A stretch of DNA of 64,000 nt from Planctomycetota bacterium (GCA_016712275.1 JADJRI010000014.1:34385-98384); one strand, 5' to 3'. Counted from the stretch's first letter, positions 38,493-48,603 are shown. Numbers and translations: made by a program. Notes: generated by a model not told the origin, from the sequence alone.

Positions 38493-38963
38493 ATGATCAG
38501 CCTCAATCGCATCCTGTTTCCCACCGATTTCTCCGAACTTTCACTCAATGCACTGAAATATGCCCGTTCTTTTGTCGAGACGTTCAAGGCGGAGCTGCAT
38601 GTCGTCCATGTTGTTGACGAAGCGGCTTTGTATTGGACGGCGGTCGCTCCCAATTCGGTGCCCGTGGGCCCTTCGATTGATGAACTGACCACCCTTGCCG
38701 AATCAGACATGCAGCGATTTGCCCAGGCCAACCTCGACGACTTGAAGGCGCCCTTGTCGACGGAAGTACTGACCGGCAGACCCTTCATGGAGATCATCCG
38801 ATATGCCCGTGAGAAGTCGATCGATCTAGTGGTTCTCGGCACGCATGGCCGAAGCGGGCTGCGCCATGTTCTACTGGGGTCGGTCGCCGAAAAAATCGTT
38901 CGCAAGGCGCCGTGTCCGGTTTTGACGATTCGACATCCGGATCACGAGTTTGTCATGCCATGA
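38493..38963 (+). CDS. universal stress protein (UspA family)
   Basis: ISLNRILFPTDFSELSLNAL starts the fold, and LVVLGTHGRSGLRHVLLGSV with AEKIVRKAPCPVLTI completes the ATP-binding signature GxxGx9G(S/T). The 156-residue single-domain form is typical. ATG 38493 has GGGAG about 7 bases upstream; the frame extends to 38466. It stands alone, 207 bases from divergent lipA. The precise stress role cannot be inferred. Confidence 0.93.
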   Translation: MISLNRILFPTDFSELSLNALKYARSFVETFKAELHVVHVVDEAALYWTAVAPNSVPVGPSIDELTTLAESDMQRFAQANLDDLKAPLSTEVLTGRPFMEIIRYAREKSIDLVVLGTHGRSGLRHVLLGSVAEKIVRKAPCPVLTIRHPDHEFVMP

Positions 38964-39026
38964 TGAAACGCTTTGAGTGAATTGTTTGCCTTGACCGCCG
39001 GACATTGACGCTTCAATTTGCGACGA

Positions 39027-39891
39027 ATGAAACACACATGCATGCAACCTTATTCACCGTGGTGGCTCGTATGGCTGGTCATTTCGGGCATCTTTGATCC
39101 CATCTATGGCGTGTATTGCAAGCTGGCCAGCGTCGTATGGGCTGCGCGCGTGCCGATGAAGTCCGACACGCCGCGACGGCGGAAGCGCGGTCTCACCATC
39201 ATTCTGGGCGGAATCGAGGGGCCGAGCATTTACAACCTCAACATGGCACGCGGCATTCTCCGGTCGCGTTATCGCGGTGCGGTCACGCGAATCGATTGGA
39301 ACCGGGGGATCCCTTTTCTCAGGTCACTCATCAATCTTATCCATGCAACTCATCATGAAAGACAGGCTTCAACCGTTGTCGGCCAGATCCTTGAGTATCG
39401 CCGCATGCACCCGTCGGGCGCCGATCAATCTTGTCGCGCAATCGGGCGGGTGCTGGATTGCACTTCGGACTCTGGAATCGCTTCCTGCGCAAATTCGGAT
39501 AAAGACGGCGGTCTTGATTGCGCCGTCGGTTTCACCCGGCTATGACATCAGCCGGGCTGCAGAACAATGCGATGATGCGATGGTTTCGTTCGGCAGCGCC
39601 GGCGATTATTTTTTTCTGGGATTGGGTACGCTGCTATTTGGAACCTCAGACCGCGTATTTTCGCCATCATCAGGTTTGCTGGGCTGGCACCATCAACATC
39701 CGAGATTTGTCGATGCGCGCTGGCATCCGGCCTGGCTGAGGCTTGGCAACCTGGGAAATCACACCACCAGCGCGGCGACCCAATTCATGCAATATGTGGT
39801 GGGTCCGCGTCTTATCACAGGCGCGGATTCTGCGCACCCCATTTCCGACTCAAATGCCGCTTACTTGACCGTTTCAACTGCTCATCGCTAA
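39027..39891 (+). CDS. alpha/beta-hydrolase-like protein, one frameshift
   Basis: An N-terminal hydrophobic segment (PWWLVWLVISGIFDPIYGVY) is followed by GLTIILGGIEGPSIYNLNMA. After a one-base shift near 39418 it continues INLVAQSGGCWIALRTLESL, with Ser in the nucleophile-elbow position, then TAVLIAPSVSPGYDISRA, FSPSSGLLGWHHQHPRF and HTTSAATQFMQYVV. The pattern fits a small membrane-associated alpha/beta hydrolase found in Planctomycetes. A catalytic Asp is not evident and the His is uncertain, so enzymatic activity is open. Confidence 0.6.
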
Positions 39892-40016
39892 AATCGCCCG
39901 CTGGTCTTGAGGCGCGGCGGAGCGCGGCAGGCAGACTGTCCGGCGCTTTAAGAATACGTCCGTTGCGCGCCTGAGGCCGAAGAGGGCCGGCTTCGGCGAT
40001 CCGAAAGTAAAATTGA

Positions 40017-40478
40017 ATGGATATCGACGAAATCAAGACACTGACACAATTGATGGTGGATAACGATCTCGCGGAGATCATTATTCGGGATGGGGAAAAG
40101 CGAGTCATGCTGCGTCGCCGCGGCTCGGGCGTGGAACATATGATCCATGCCGCTCCATTGCCGGCCGCAATGCCACAGCCGCCGGCCGTTCAGGCCGCTG
40201 CCGCCGCTCCCGCGCCGGCTGCGCCCGCTCCGGACGCCGGACTGCTGAAAGTGACCTCGCCGATGGTGGGCACATATTATTCGTCATCCAATCCGGAGTC
40301 ACCGCCGTTTGTTCGAATCGGCGATCGCATCAATCCGGAGTCGGTTGTATGCATCATCGAAGCGATGAAGGTGTTTAACGAAATTAAGGCGGAAGTCTCC
40401 GGGGTCGTTGAGTCCATTGAGATTCAGAACGGCTCGCCGGTTGAGTTTGGCCAAATTCTGCTCCGGGTCCGGCCGTGA
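40017..40478 (+). CDS. accB: biotin carboxyl carrier protein of acetyl-CoA carboxylase
   Basis: The N-terminus (IDEIKTLTQLMVDNDLAEII) and an Ala/Pro linker of about 30 residues precede the biotinyl domain: VTSPMVGTYYSSSNPESPPF, IIEAMKVFNEIKAEVSG with the biotinylated Lys in EAMKV, and EFGQILLRVRP. It carries biotin between AccC and the carboxyltransferase in the first step of fatty-acid synthesis. accC follows 20 bases downstream in the same operon. The carboxyltransferase genes are not in the window. Confidence 0.95.
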   Translation: MDIDEIKTLTQLMVDNDLAEIIIRDGEKRVMLRRRGSGVEHMIHAAPLPAAMPQPPAVQAAAAAPAPAAPAPDAGLLKVTSPMVGTYYSSSNPESPPFVRIGDRINPESVVCIIEAMKVFNEIKAEVSGVVESIEIQNGSPVEFGQILLRVRP

Positions 40479-40497
40479 CCATTGCCTCTCAACCGCT

Positions 40498-41856
40498 ATG
40501 AAGAATCGCATGTTCTCACGAATATTGATTGCAAACCGGGGCGAGATTGCCCTTCGAATCATCCGCGCATGCCGCGAGCTTGGCATTGAAACGGTGGCGG
40601 TGTATTCAAAAGCAGACAAGGACGCATCCTATCTTCGCTTTGCCGACCGTGCGATTTGCATCGGCGACAACGCATCAAGCCAGAGCTACCTTCGTGCGGA
40701 TCGGATCATCGCGGCCGCCGAAATCGCGGATGTCGATGCGATTCATCCGGGCTATGGATTCCTCGCTGAAAATGCCAGCTTTGCCGAACAGTGCCGGGCG
40801 GCGAAGGTCGAGTTCATCGGGCCGAGCGCCGAGTCGATTCGACTTCTGGGCGACAAGTCCGCCGCCAAGAAATTGGCGAAAAAGGCGCGGGTGTCGATCG
40901 TGCCCGGCAGCGATGGCGAAATCGAGGACATCGAAGAAGCAGTCAAGATCAGCAACGAGATAGGCTATCCGGTCATTATCAAGGCCGTGGCGGGTGGCGG
41001 CGGCAAGGGCATGCGGGTGGTTCATAATGAGGCCGCCCTGCGAACGCAAATCAAAAATGCCAAGACCGAGGCACTGGCGGCCTTCAAGGACGACCGCGTT
41101 TATATCGAAAAATTCATCATTGAGCCGCGGCACATCGAAGTGCAGATTCTTGCGGATCAACATGGCAATTGTTTTCACCTCTGGGAGCGGGACTGCTCGC
41201 TTCAGCGCCGCCATCAAAAGCTGGTGGAGGAATCGCCATCGGCGCTGCTCAGCGAAAAGACGCGCGACGCGATTTGCAAATCCGCGCTGCGGCTCGTTCA
41301 GGCGGCAAACTATTACTCGGCCGGCACGGTCGAGTTCGTCATGGACAAGGACGAGAATTTCTTCTTTCTGGAGGTCAACACCCGCATTCAGGTCGAGCAT
41401 CCGGTGACAGAACTGGTGACCGGAATCGACTTGATTCAATCGATGATTGCGGTCGCGGCGGGGCAGAAACTCAATCTTCGCCAGAAGGAAATTCAGCAGG
41501 TCGGTTCTGCCATAGAGGTGCGAATCAATGCCGAAGATCCCGATCACAACTTCAGGCCCTGTCCCGGCCGGATTGAGACCTTTATTCCTCCCGGCGGTCC
41601 GGGCGTGCGATTCGATTCCCACGTCCATGCCGGTGCAGTGATTCCACCCTACTATGACTCGATGATCGCGAAATTGATCGTCCATAAACCCACGCGCGAA
41701 GAGGCCATTGCCTGCATGCGGCGATGCCTTGCCGAGTTTGAAGTTGGGCCGATCAAGACAACTATTCCGCTTCACCGGCAGATCTTTTCTCATGCGGATT
41801 TTGCGACCGGCAACATCGACACCGGCTTTATCGAGCGCACTTTCTTCAAGAAATAG
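40498..41856 (+). CDS. accC: biotin carboxylase subunit of acetyl-CoA carboxylase
   Basis: FSRILIANRGEIALRIIRAC begins the N-terminal domain. ATP-grasp features follow: VIIKAVAGGGGKGMRVVHNE, FIIEPRHIEVQILADQHGN, ERDCSLQRRHQKLVEESP and EFVMDKDENFFFLEVNTRIQ, plus RINAEDPDHNFRPCPG and IPPYYDSMIAKLIVH. It carboxylates the biotin of AccB using bicarbonate and ATP. Length of 452 residues matches AccC. ATG 40498 is chosen; ATG 40510 is possible. Confidence 0.96.
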   Translation: MKNRMFSRILIANRGEIALRIIRACRELGIETVAVYSKADKDASYLRFADRAICIGDNASSQSYLRADRIIAAAEIADVDAIHPGYGFLAENASFAEQCRAAKVEFIGPSAESIRLLGDKSAAKKLAKKARVSIVPGSDGEIEDIEEAVKISNEIGYPVIIKAVAGGGGKGMRVVHNEAALRTQIKNAKTEALAAFKDDRVYIEKFIIEPRHIEVQILADQHGNCFHLWERDCSLQRRHQKLVEESPSALLSEKTRDAICKSALRLVQAANYYSAGTVEFVMDKDENFFFLEVNTRIQVEHPVTELVTGIDLIQSMIAVAAGQKLNLRQKEIQQVGSAIEVRINAEDPDHNFRPCPGRIETFIPPGGPGVRFDSHVHAGAVIPPYYDSMIAKLIVHKPTREEAIACMRRCLAEFEVGPIKTTIPLHRQIFSHADFATGNIDTGFIERTFFKK

Positions 41857-42163
41857 ACCACATGTCCGTTCAAGGTGAACGAACTGTAAGTCGGCATTGA
41901 CCTTCTTGTCCGATGCCACCACACTTTCTTTCCCATACCCCAATCGATCCGTCGGATGAAAATGTCGGGCGAAATGTGCGCTTGTCCGATATGATCCCTT
42001 GTAAGATGCGGGAAATGGGGTACCCCAGGCCCACGACCGCCCTGAGGCGAAAACAGCGGTAGGAAAGATAAAATCGTATGCTGCATTGAGGCAACGAAGG
42101 TGATTGCATAACCGATGAAACAATGCCCGTGGCCGATTGGTGCATGAGCGGGCGAGGAATGGC
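41857..42163. other. intergenic region between accC and the DUF444 gene
   Basis: No gene, terminator or clear promoter seen. The PrkA kinase gene that often precedes DUF444-SpoVR is not here. Confidence 0.6.
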
Positions 42164-43264
42164 ATGGCCCTGAAGATCGAAAAAGACCATCAGCGCTTCC
42201 GACAGATTGTCAAAGGCAAGATCCGGGACGATCTGCGAAAATTCCTTACGCGCGGCGAACTGCTCGGTCGGGAAGGGCAAAAGACCATCAGCATTCCCGT
42301 TCGCGGGATTGAGCTGCCGCACTTTCGTTACGGCGACAATAATGACGGCGGCGTCGGCGCCGGCGAAGGCAAGGCCGGCGATCAGCTCGATTCGAACGAA
42401 GGCGACAAGGGTTCGGGCGGCACCGAGGCCGGGCGTCATATTTTGGAAGTGGAAGTCTCGCTGGACGAACTGGCCGACATTCTCGGCGATCAGTTGCAAC
42501 TTCCGAAGATTCAGCCGAAGGGCAAACACACGATCACAAGTGAGAAGGACCGATACAGTGGCATTCGCTCGACCGGTCCCGACTCACTGCGCCACTTCAA
42601 GCGCACGTTCAAATCGGCGATGCGACGGCAGATCATGGCGGGATTGTATGATCCCGACAATCCGATCGTCGTACCCATGCGAACGGACATGCGGTTTCGC
42701 AGTTGGAAGCCGGTGAAAAAGCCGCAGTCGAACGCGGTCATCGTTTACATGATGGACGTTTCCGGCTCGATGGGCGATGAACAGAAGGAGCTGGTTCGGC
42801 TGGAGGCCTTCTGGATTGATGCGTGGCTGCGCAAGAACTATGAGGGCATCGACAGCCGTTATATTGTACACGATGTCCGGGCGGCCGAAGTCGATCGGCA
42901 GACGTTTTTTCGCATTCGCGAAGATGGCGGCACGAAGATTTCGAGCGCGTTTCACGTTTGCCGGCAGATACTGGAATCGCATTATTCGCCCACGGAGTGG
43001 AACGTTTATATTTTCCATTTTTCGGATGGCGACAATTCGAGCGAGAGCGATTCACGGGAGTGCTGCAAGATCATGCAAGAGCATCTCCTGCCGTACATCA
43101 ATATGTTCGGCTACTGCCAGGTGGCCAGCGCCTATGGCAGCGGCAATTTCATCAACGTGGTCCATGAGTATCTGGACAAGAATGACAACGTCATAACCAG
43201 CCGGGTCAACACCAAGGACGATATTTACGACTCGCTGAAGACGTTCTTCGCCAAAGGGAAGTGA
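42164..43264 (+). CDS. DUF444 family protein (YeaH/YhbH)
   Basis: The protein shows ALKIEKDHQRFRQIVKGKIR, ISIPVRGIELPHFRYGDNND with the Gly-rich loop, then IVYMMDVSGSMGDEQKELVR (a von Willebrand-A-like MIDAS, DxSGS) and YIFHFSDGDNSSESDSRECC. DUF444 proteins work with SpoVR and PrkA kinase in stress and starvation responses. The downstream SpoVR gene, 12 bases away, supports this. ATG 42164 has CGAGGA 5 bases upstream; the frame opens at 42137. Confidence 0.93.
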   Translation: MALKIEKDHQRFRQIVKGKIRDDLRKFLTRGELLGREGQKTISIPVRGIELPHFRYGDNNDGGVGAGEGKAGDQLDSNEGDKGSGGTEAGRHILEVEVSLDELADILGDQLQLPKIQPKGKHTITSEKDRYSGIRSTGPDSLRHFKRTFKSAMRRQIMAGLYDPDNPIVVPMRTDMRFRSWKPVKKPQSNAVIVYMMDVSGSMGDEQKELVRLEAFWIDAWLRKNYEGIDSRYIVHDVRAAEVDRQTFFRIREDGGTKISSAFHVCRQILESHYSPTEWNVYIFHFSDGDNSSESDSRECCKIMQEHLLPYINMFGYCQVASAYGSGNFINVVHEYLDKNDNVITSRVNTKDDIYDSLKTFFAKGK

Positions 43265-43276
43265 CGGGAACGCACG

Positions 43277-44812
43277 ATGAGCCACGCCCACAAAAGACCC
43301 GAACTCGATCGCTACGCGAAGGAAATTCAGGAGATCGCCCAAACCGCCGGGCTCGATTTTTTCGAGACGAGATTTGAGGTCGTCGATTTCGATACGATGC
43401 AGCAAATCGCCGCCTATGGCGGTTTTCCCCAGCGATACCCGCACTGGCGTTTCGGCATGGAGTATGAAAAGCTCCGCAAGCAGCACGTCTATGGTCTGGG
43501 CAAGATTTACGAACTCGTTATTAACAACGACCCATGCTACGCCTATCTCGTCGCCGACAACGAGCTGACCGACCAGAAGCTGGTCATGGCCCATGTATTT
43601 GCACACTGCGATTTCTTCAAGAACAACTACTGGTTCAGTAAGACCAACCGAAAAATGATGGACGAAATGGCGAACCATGCCACGCGCATCCGACGCCATG
43701 TCGATCGATATGGATTCGAAAGCGTCGAACGCTGGGTTGACGTTTGTTACACGCTCGACAATCTCATCGATCCGTATTCCCCGTTCATGCAACGCAAGAA
43801 CAAACCCGGGGCCGAAGAAGCAAAAACGACGGATGCTCGCCGGGTTGAAAAAGACGTGGTGAAGTTTCAGGCCAAGCCCTACATGGAGCGCTGGATCAAT
43901 CCGCCGGCCCAGCAACAAAAGCAGCGCAAAGACCTGCTGAGCGAACGCGAGAAGAAGCGCAATCTGTTTCCCGATTCCCCCACACGCGACGTGCTTCAGT
44001 TCCTTCTCGAATATGCGCCGCTTGAGGATTGGGAGGCGGACATTTTGTCCATCATCCGCGAGGAGGCCTACTACTTCGCGCCGCAGGGCCAGACGAAAAT
44101 CATGAATGAAGGCTGGGCCACCTTCTGGCACAGCCGGCTGATGACCACCAAGATTCTGCGGGATGACGAGATCATCACCTATGCCGACCATCACAGCGGT
44201 ACCGTTCATATGCCGCCGGGGCAGATCAATCCCTACAAGATCGGGGTCGAGCTGTTTCGGGATATTGAGGATCGCTGGAACAAGGGCCGGTTCGGCAAGG
44301 AATATGATGAATGCGCCGACATGGAAATTGCCCGCAAGTGGGACAAAAAGCTGGGACTCGGCCGTGAGAAGGTTTTTGAAGTCCGGCGGGTTCACAATGA
44401 TGTGACGTTTATCGACGAGTTCCTCACGCCGGAATTCGTCGAGCGGTTCAAGATGTACCACTATCGGTTCGATCCATCGACGCGCCGCATGGTCGTGGTC
44501 AACCGCGATTTCAACAAGATCAAGCAGCAGCTTCTGTTCATGCTGACGAATCACATGCAGCCATATATTTATGTGGTGGATGGCAATTATGCGAATCGCG
44601 GCGAGCTGTACATGGCCCACAAGCACACCGGCGTCGACCTCGATATCAAGTATGCGGTGGAGACGTTGAAGAACGTGCAGCGCATCTGGCGCCGACCGGT
44701 TTACATGCAGGCGCTCATCAACGATGAAATGGTGTTGTTCAGCTTTGACGGCGAACAATCGCAGCAGCAGAAGGTCCATGGCGATCTTCCGAAACCAGCG
44801 CATTCATTTTAG
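43277..44812 (+). CDS. SpoVR family protein
   Basis: The 511-residue protein carries GLDFFETRFEVVDFDTMQQI, AYGGFPQRYPHWRFGMEYEK and VMAHVFAHCDFFKNNYWFSK, and the family core YFAPQGQTKIMNEGWATFWH followed by PYKIGVELFRDIEDRW. SpoVR was named for a spore-cortex role in Bacillus, but it is widespread in non-sporulating bacteria with DUF444 and PrkA. Function at the molecular level is unknown. It is the second gene of the pair. Confidence 0.95.
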   Translation: MSHAHKRPELDRYAKEIQEIAQTAGLDFFETRFEVVDFDTMQQIAAYGGFPQRYPHWRFGMEYEKLRKQHVYGLGKIYELVINNDPCYAYLVADNELTDQKLVMAHVFAHCDFFKNNYWFSKTNRKMMDEMANHATRIRRHVDRYGFESVERWVDVCYTLDNLIDPYSPFMQRKNKPGAEEAKTTDARRVEKDVVKFQAKPYMERWINPPAQQQKQRKDLLSEREKKRNLFPDSPTRDVLQFLLEYAPLEDWEADILSIIREEAYYFAPQGQTKIMNEGWATFWHSRLMTTKILRDDEIITYADHHSGTVHMPPGQINPYKIGVELFRDIEDRWNKGRFGKEYDECADMEIARKWDKKLGLGREKVFEVRRVHNDVTFIDEFLTPEFVERFKMYHYRFDPSTRRMVVVNRDFNKIKQQLLFMLTNHMQPYIYVVDGNYANRGELYMAHKHTGVDLDIKYAVETLKNVQRIWRRPVYMQALINDEMVLFSFDGEQSQQQKVHGDLPKPAHSF

Positions 44813-44968
44813 ATGGGCCGAAGGGCAGACGACCGAATAGTATCGCCGATTTTCACTGTCAGTTCCGACTTGCATTTCGACAGTGGGTTCACTCCTGTGT
44901 CATTCTTTGGAAAAGTGTGGGGGTGCGCTTTCTTCCCGCTGCGCACCTGATTACCATCCGCCTTCAAC

Positions 44969-47171
44969 ATGTCGGAAAGCCCTGTCACGCAACGCTCCGT
45001 CGCAGCCGCCCCGCGCGGCTCGCCGTTGAGTTTTATGTCATTGGCTTTGCTGCTATTCGTTGCCAGCGCGGCGACCATGGCCGTCGAAATCGCCGCCGGG
45101 CGCATGATCTCACGGCATCTTGGCGCATCCATTTACACATGGACCAGTGTCATTGGTATTGTCCTGGCGGGTCTGGCGATCGGAAACTACCTGGGCGGCC
45201 TTATTGCGGATTATAAAAACTCGCGCGGATCGCTCAGCCTGATCCTGCTTATCGCCGCGTTTGCGTGCGCATTGATCCCGATTGCGGATGCGTTTGCCGC
45301 GGGCTGGTCGGCCATCTGGATGCTCTCGTGGCCCGCGCGGACAGCCGTGCATGTGGCGATTGCGTTTATGTTGCCCGCACTTTCGCTCGGCCTCATTGCC
45401 CCGATGGTGATCAAACTCGCTCTGGATTCCGGCATGGCGCGCGGGCGGGCTGTCGGCGTTTTGTCGGCAGCCGGCGCTTTGGGTAGCCTGGCCGGCACTT
45501 TTGCGGCCGGCTTTGTGCTGATCGAGTGGATCGGCACCATGGGTGTCACAAGTGCGGCGGCCGGGTTGTTGGCGCTCATCGCCTTGTTCTCCGGTTCGGC
45601 GATGCCCCGCGTTTGGATGGGGGCCGCCATCTCCGTCGCGCCGATCGGCTATGTCTGGGCCTTCACAGGTTTCGATCCGTCGCAGGTTTCCCGGCTCGCG
45701 GTCTGGCGAAGCGCCGACGCGAGGCCCACCCGGCCGATTCTCGCAACGGAAAGCGCCTATTCTTATATCGAAGTCTATGCCATGAACGAATCGGGCCGGG
45801 TTCGCGGCATGAAGCTGGACTCACTGGTTCACAGCGAAATCAATCTCGACGCGCCGCATGATCTGCAATATGAGTATGAGCGCATCTTCGCCGCCATTAC
45901 GAACCGGCTTCATCCCGACGCAAAGCAGATCGACACGCTGACCATCGGCGGGGGCGGCTATGTTTTTCCAAGATACCTGGCGGAAACGCGTCCCAACAGC
46001 AAAACCGATGTCGTCGAGATTGATCCGGCGGTTACAAAAAGCCGCGGTTGAGCACTTCAATTTGCCGACAACCATCGGAATTGACATGTTCGACGAGGAC
46101 GGGCGCGTGTTCCTCGCGCGCAAGCATCGCGAGTGGATCAATCGAGATCGAACCGGCGGCGGCTACGACATTATCTATGTCGATGCGCTCAGCGGTTACC
46201 AGGTTCCCTTTCAGTTAACGACGGTCGAGTTCGTGCGCGTGTGTCGCGACCAGTTGAATGCCAATGGCGCATATCTTCTCGAGATGATCGATATTTACGC
46301 CAGCGGGCAATTCCTTGGCTCCATGGTGAAGACACTTCGCGAGGTTTTTCCCTACGTTTACGTTTTTGCTGAACCGCTTGCGTCGGCCGATTGGAAGCTT
46401 TACCGCAAGCCGTTCGTTGTCGCCGCATTTAATCAGCCGTTCATCGTCGACAATCTGGGTACTGAATACGTCGGGAGCTATCAAATTGTTGCCTTGACCA
46501 AGGAAGAGATCGACGGCCTTTTGGCGCGTCCGGATTCATTTGTACTCACGGATGAATTTGCCCCAATAGAAAACATGCTGGCGCCGGTAGTCCGGCAATC
46601 GGCCCTCGATCGAGCCATCATGGATTGGCTCGTGGAAATTAACCGGCATGTTTTTGTTGGAGACCATGCAGAGGCCGTACGTTTGTGCGACCGGGCGCTT
46701 TCAAATGACTGGCGACATTCAGATCGTGCCCAGCTATTGGGCCGCAAGGCTGATTCGCTGCTGCGGCTGAGGCGATTTGCCGAGGCGGAATCCGCCGCGC
46801 GAGAGTCACTTAAGCTCTCGGGCGATGATCCAACCGCCCTGAAGGCGCTCGCGCGATCATTGGTTGCCCTGGGCAGGGCAGCTGTGGCACCGCCTTTGTT
46901 TGAGCGCGTGTTGGAGCTTGATCCGGCAGATGGGTGTCGATTCGATCTGGTGTTGGCGTTGCAGGGCTTAAATCGGCACGAGGAGGCGGCACAGCATTGT
47001 TCAATACTGGTTTCCAATGCTCCGGATATTCCCGATGGCTATGTACGCTGGGCGATATCGCTGGAGGAATTGGGCCGAATCGATGAAGCAAGAAAAAAAG
47101 TTTCCGAAGCATTGAAGCGCGATCCGAATAATGCGGCCGCGCGGACGGTTGGCGAGCGGCTTGGGCCGTAA
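44969..47171 (+). CDS. membrane-fused spermidine-synthase-like protein with TPR tail, one frameshift
   Basis: Six to seven helices open the protein (LALLLFVASAATMAVEIAAG, TWTSVIGIVLAGLAIGNYLG, AVHVAIAFMLPALSLGLIAP and others). A spermidine-synthase-like Rossmann domain follows: TLTIGGGGYVFPRYLAETRP and DVVEIDP. In the A5 run at 46036-46040 one base must be dropped, giving VTKAAVEHFNLPT, then YDIIYVDALSGYQVPFQLTT. The last about 170 residues are TPR-like repeats (EAVRLCDRALSNDWRHSDRA, ERVLELDPADGCRFDLVLAL). Proteins of this architecture are not proven polyamine enzymes. The substrate is unknown. Confidence 0.8.
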
Positions 47172-47195
47172 AAAATCGCACATCGCTTGATTGGC

Positions 47196-47230
47196 AAAAA
47201 AAGAACGCCGTCGCAAAGGCGACGGCGTTC
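47196..47230 (-). terminator. terminator of cspA
   Basis: On the minus strand, GAACGCCGTCGC, a 4-base loop, GCGACGGCGTTC, then seven T. The 12-base stem is perfect. Confidence 0.93.
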
Positions 47231-47263
47231 ATGAATTTTCAATCCATTGAAATGCGGGGGGCG

Positions 47264-47470
47264 TCAGGCCGTCGCGGGAGCGACGTTGGTCGCCTTGGGT
47301 CCCTTCGGTCCCTGCGTGATTTCAAACTGAACCCGCGAGCCTTGTGCCAGGGTTCGAAAACCCTCGGCCTTGATCTCCGTCTGGTGAACAAAAACATCCT
47401 GACCATCATCGGTCTGGATGAATCCGAATCCCTTGGAGTCATTAAACCACTTCACTGTACCTTCGGACAT
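47264..47470 (-). CDS. cspA: cold shock protein (CspA family)
   Basis: The 68-residue protein MSEGTVKWFNDSKGFGFIQT with the RNP1 motif KGFGFI and RNP2-like VFVHQTEI is a single cold-shock domain. It binds single-stranded nucleic acid and acts as an RNA chaperone. The start has a GAGG site. The stretch above it up to 48232 has no gene on this strand, so a long structured 5' leader is possible, as in other csp genes. Confidence 0.95.
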   Translation of the reverse strand: MSEGTVKWFNDSKGFGFIQTDDGQDVFVHQTEIKAEGFRTLAQGSRVQFEITQGPKGPKATNVAPATA

Positions 47471-48232
47471 TATACGAACCTCAATGCCGAACGATGCCGA
47501 TGGGTCCTGCTTGAAACGACAATGCTTCGAAAAATTAACAGGTCCCGAACGATTACAGCACCGTTCTCGAATACTGCACTATGATCGGGCGAGCGGCATG
47601 TGTCAATCTTGCCGCCAGCACGGGTCGATCAGCGGGACACGCAAGGGAACCGACCGCAAAAAAAAAGGGGGCCGCTCTGCGCGCCGACGGGCGCGACGCA
47701 TCGGCTCTGGGGTAGGATTGGCGTCGCACGGGCGTGACGCGGCAGAGCGGCTAGGGAGAGTAGGCCGTTATGCCGAACCCCTCGTCCATTCCAAATCACG
47801 TGGGTATCCCGCAGTGTAAGTCAATTCGCTGCGGGACAGACCTGCACAATGGTTGGACGGAAAGCGGGCCCGACCGATATCTTCCCCATCTTATCCATCC
47901 GATACTGCCAACGTCAAGAAAAACGGACATGAACTGTTGATGCAATGAACGGGTGGAATGCCCAATCCCGCTTTTTTAGGGTCTTTCGCGAACGCGCGCG
48001 TTCACGCCTGAAATGAACGGAAAATGGGCGTTTCGGCATCGAGAAGATCTCTTTGCTTGCGGGCCAAATTGTATCGTATCGTAAATATGCGACGCTCCAT
48101 CGCCGCGGCGGATCGAGTTCAGCGGGTGCGTCGGATCAAGCCTTTTCGGCATTACCACATTTGCGAGCGACGCGAGCGCACCGTCAGGCTTGATCGGCCA
48201 ACAGTTATTCTTATCGAGAATCGGAGAATGTC
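47471..48232. other. 762-base non-coding region above cspA
   Basis: No protein gene is supported. It holds the structured element at 47659-47753, a hairpin TCCCGCAG..CTGCGGGA at about 47805-47837, and a 14-base palindrome GAACGCGCGCGTTC at 47990-48003. Confidence 0.6.
47659..47753 (-). ncRNA. structured RNA candidate ending in a terminator-like stem
   Basis: On the minus strand GCAGAGCGGC/GCCGCTCTGC closes a 10-base perfect stem (47743-47752 with 47672-47681) followed by five C and nine T. Two inner hairpins, GCGTC../..GACGC (47722-47741) and GGCGC/GCGCC (47682-47695), would make a three-way junction. I do not recognise the family. It may be the 3' part of a small RNA or of an unusual terminator. 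Confidence 0.4.
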
Positions 48233-48553
48233 ATGGCTACGAACATGCCGCAGGATGGCGGCCCGATTTATCCGTGCAACGCGCCCATCAACAAGGGAAT
48301 GTCCTTGCGCGATTGGCTGGCGGGGCAGGCCCTGGCCGGATTCACGCGGGTTCGCGATGCAGAAATGTTCAATGAGCATACAACGCGCTGGTATGCCCGG
48401 GTGGCCTATGCCCTTGCCGACGCCATGCTGGTCGAACGCGCCGAACGCGAGGAAAAGGCGACGGATGAAATGCCTCAGCACGCCACGTTCAGGGGCGACA
48501 TTCCAGACATCGCCGTAACAACGCCGTGGCCGGTGGGCATGGGCGCTCACTAA
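48233..48553 (+). CDS. small hypothetical protein
   Basis: A 106-residue protein with GMSLRDWLAGQALAGFTRVR and RWYARVAYALADAMLVERAE. The MSLRDWLAGQALAG pattern is frequent in short phage-related and genomic proteins of unknown function. GGAG 6 bases upstream supports ATG 48233. No partner gene is on this strand nearby. Confidence 0.7.
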   Translation: MATNMPQDGGPIYPCNAPINKGMSLRDWLAGQALAGFTRVRDAEMFNEHTTRWYARVAYALADAMLVERAEREEKATDEMPQHATFRGDIPDIAVTTPWPVGMGAH

Positions 48554-48603
48554 AACGGCGGCTTGAGCCTGAGCGGCAACAAGCCAAGGCAATATCAGTG
48601 CGC

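Noticed and set aside
40675..42165. 496-codon open frame antisense to accC
   Set aside because: AccC motifs are complete on the plus strand. The antisense translation is low in recognisable structure and lacks a ribosome binding site.
43052..44803. 583-codon open frame antisense to the SpoVR gene
   Set aside because: It is a shadow of high-GC coding sequence on the other strand. It has no family features, and SpoVR is unambiguous.
47659..47850. Assignment of the structured region to RNase P, SRP, tmRNA or 6S RNA
   Set aside because: The hallmark conserved sequences of RNase P, SRP RNA and tmRNA are not visible, and I could not establish a 6S-type fold.
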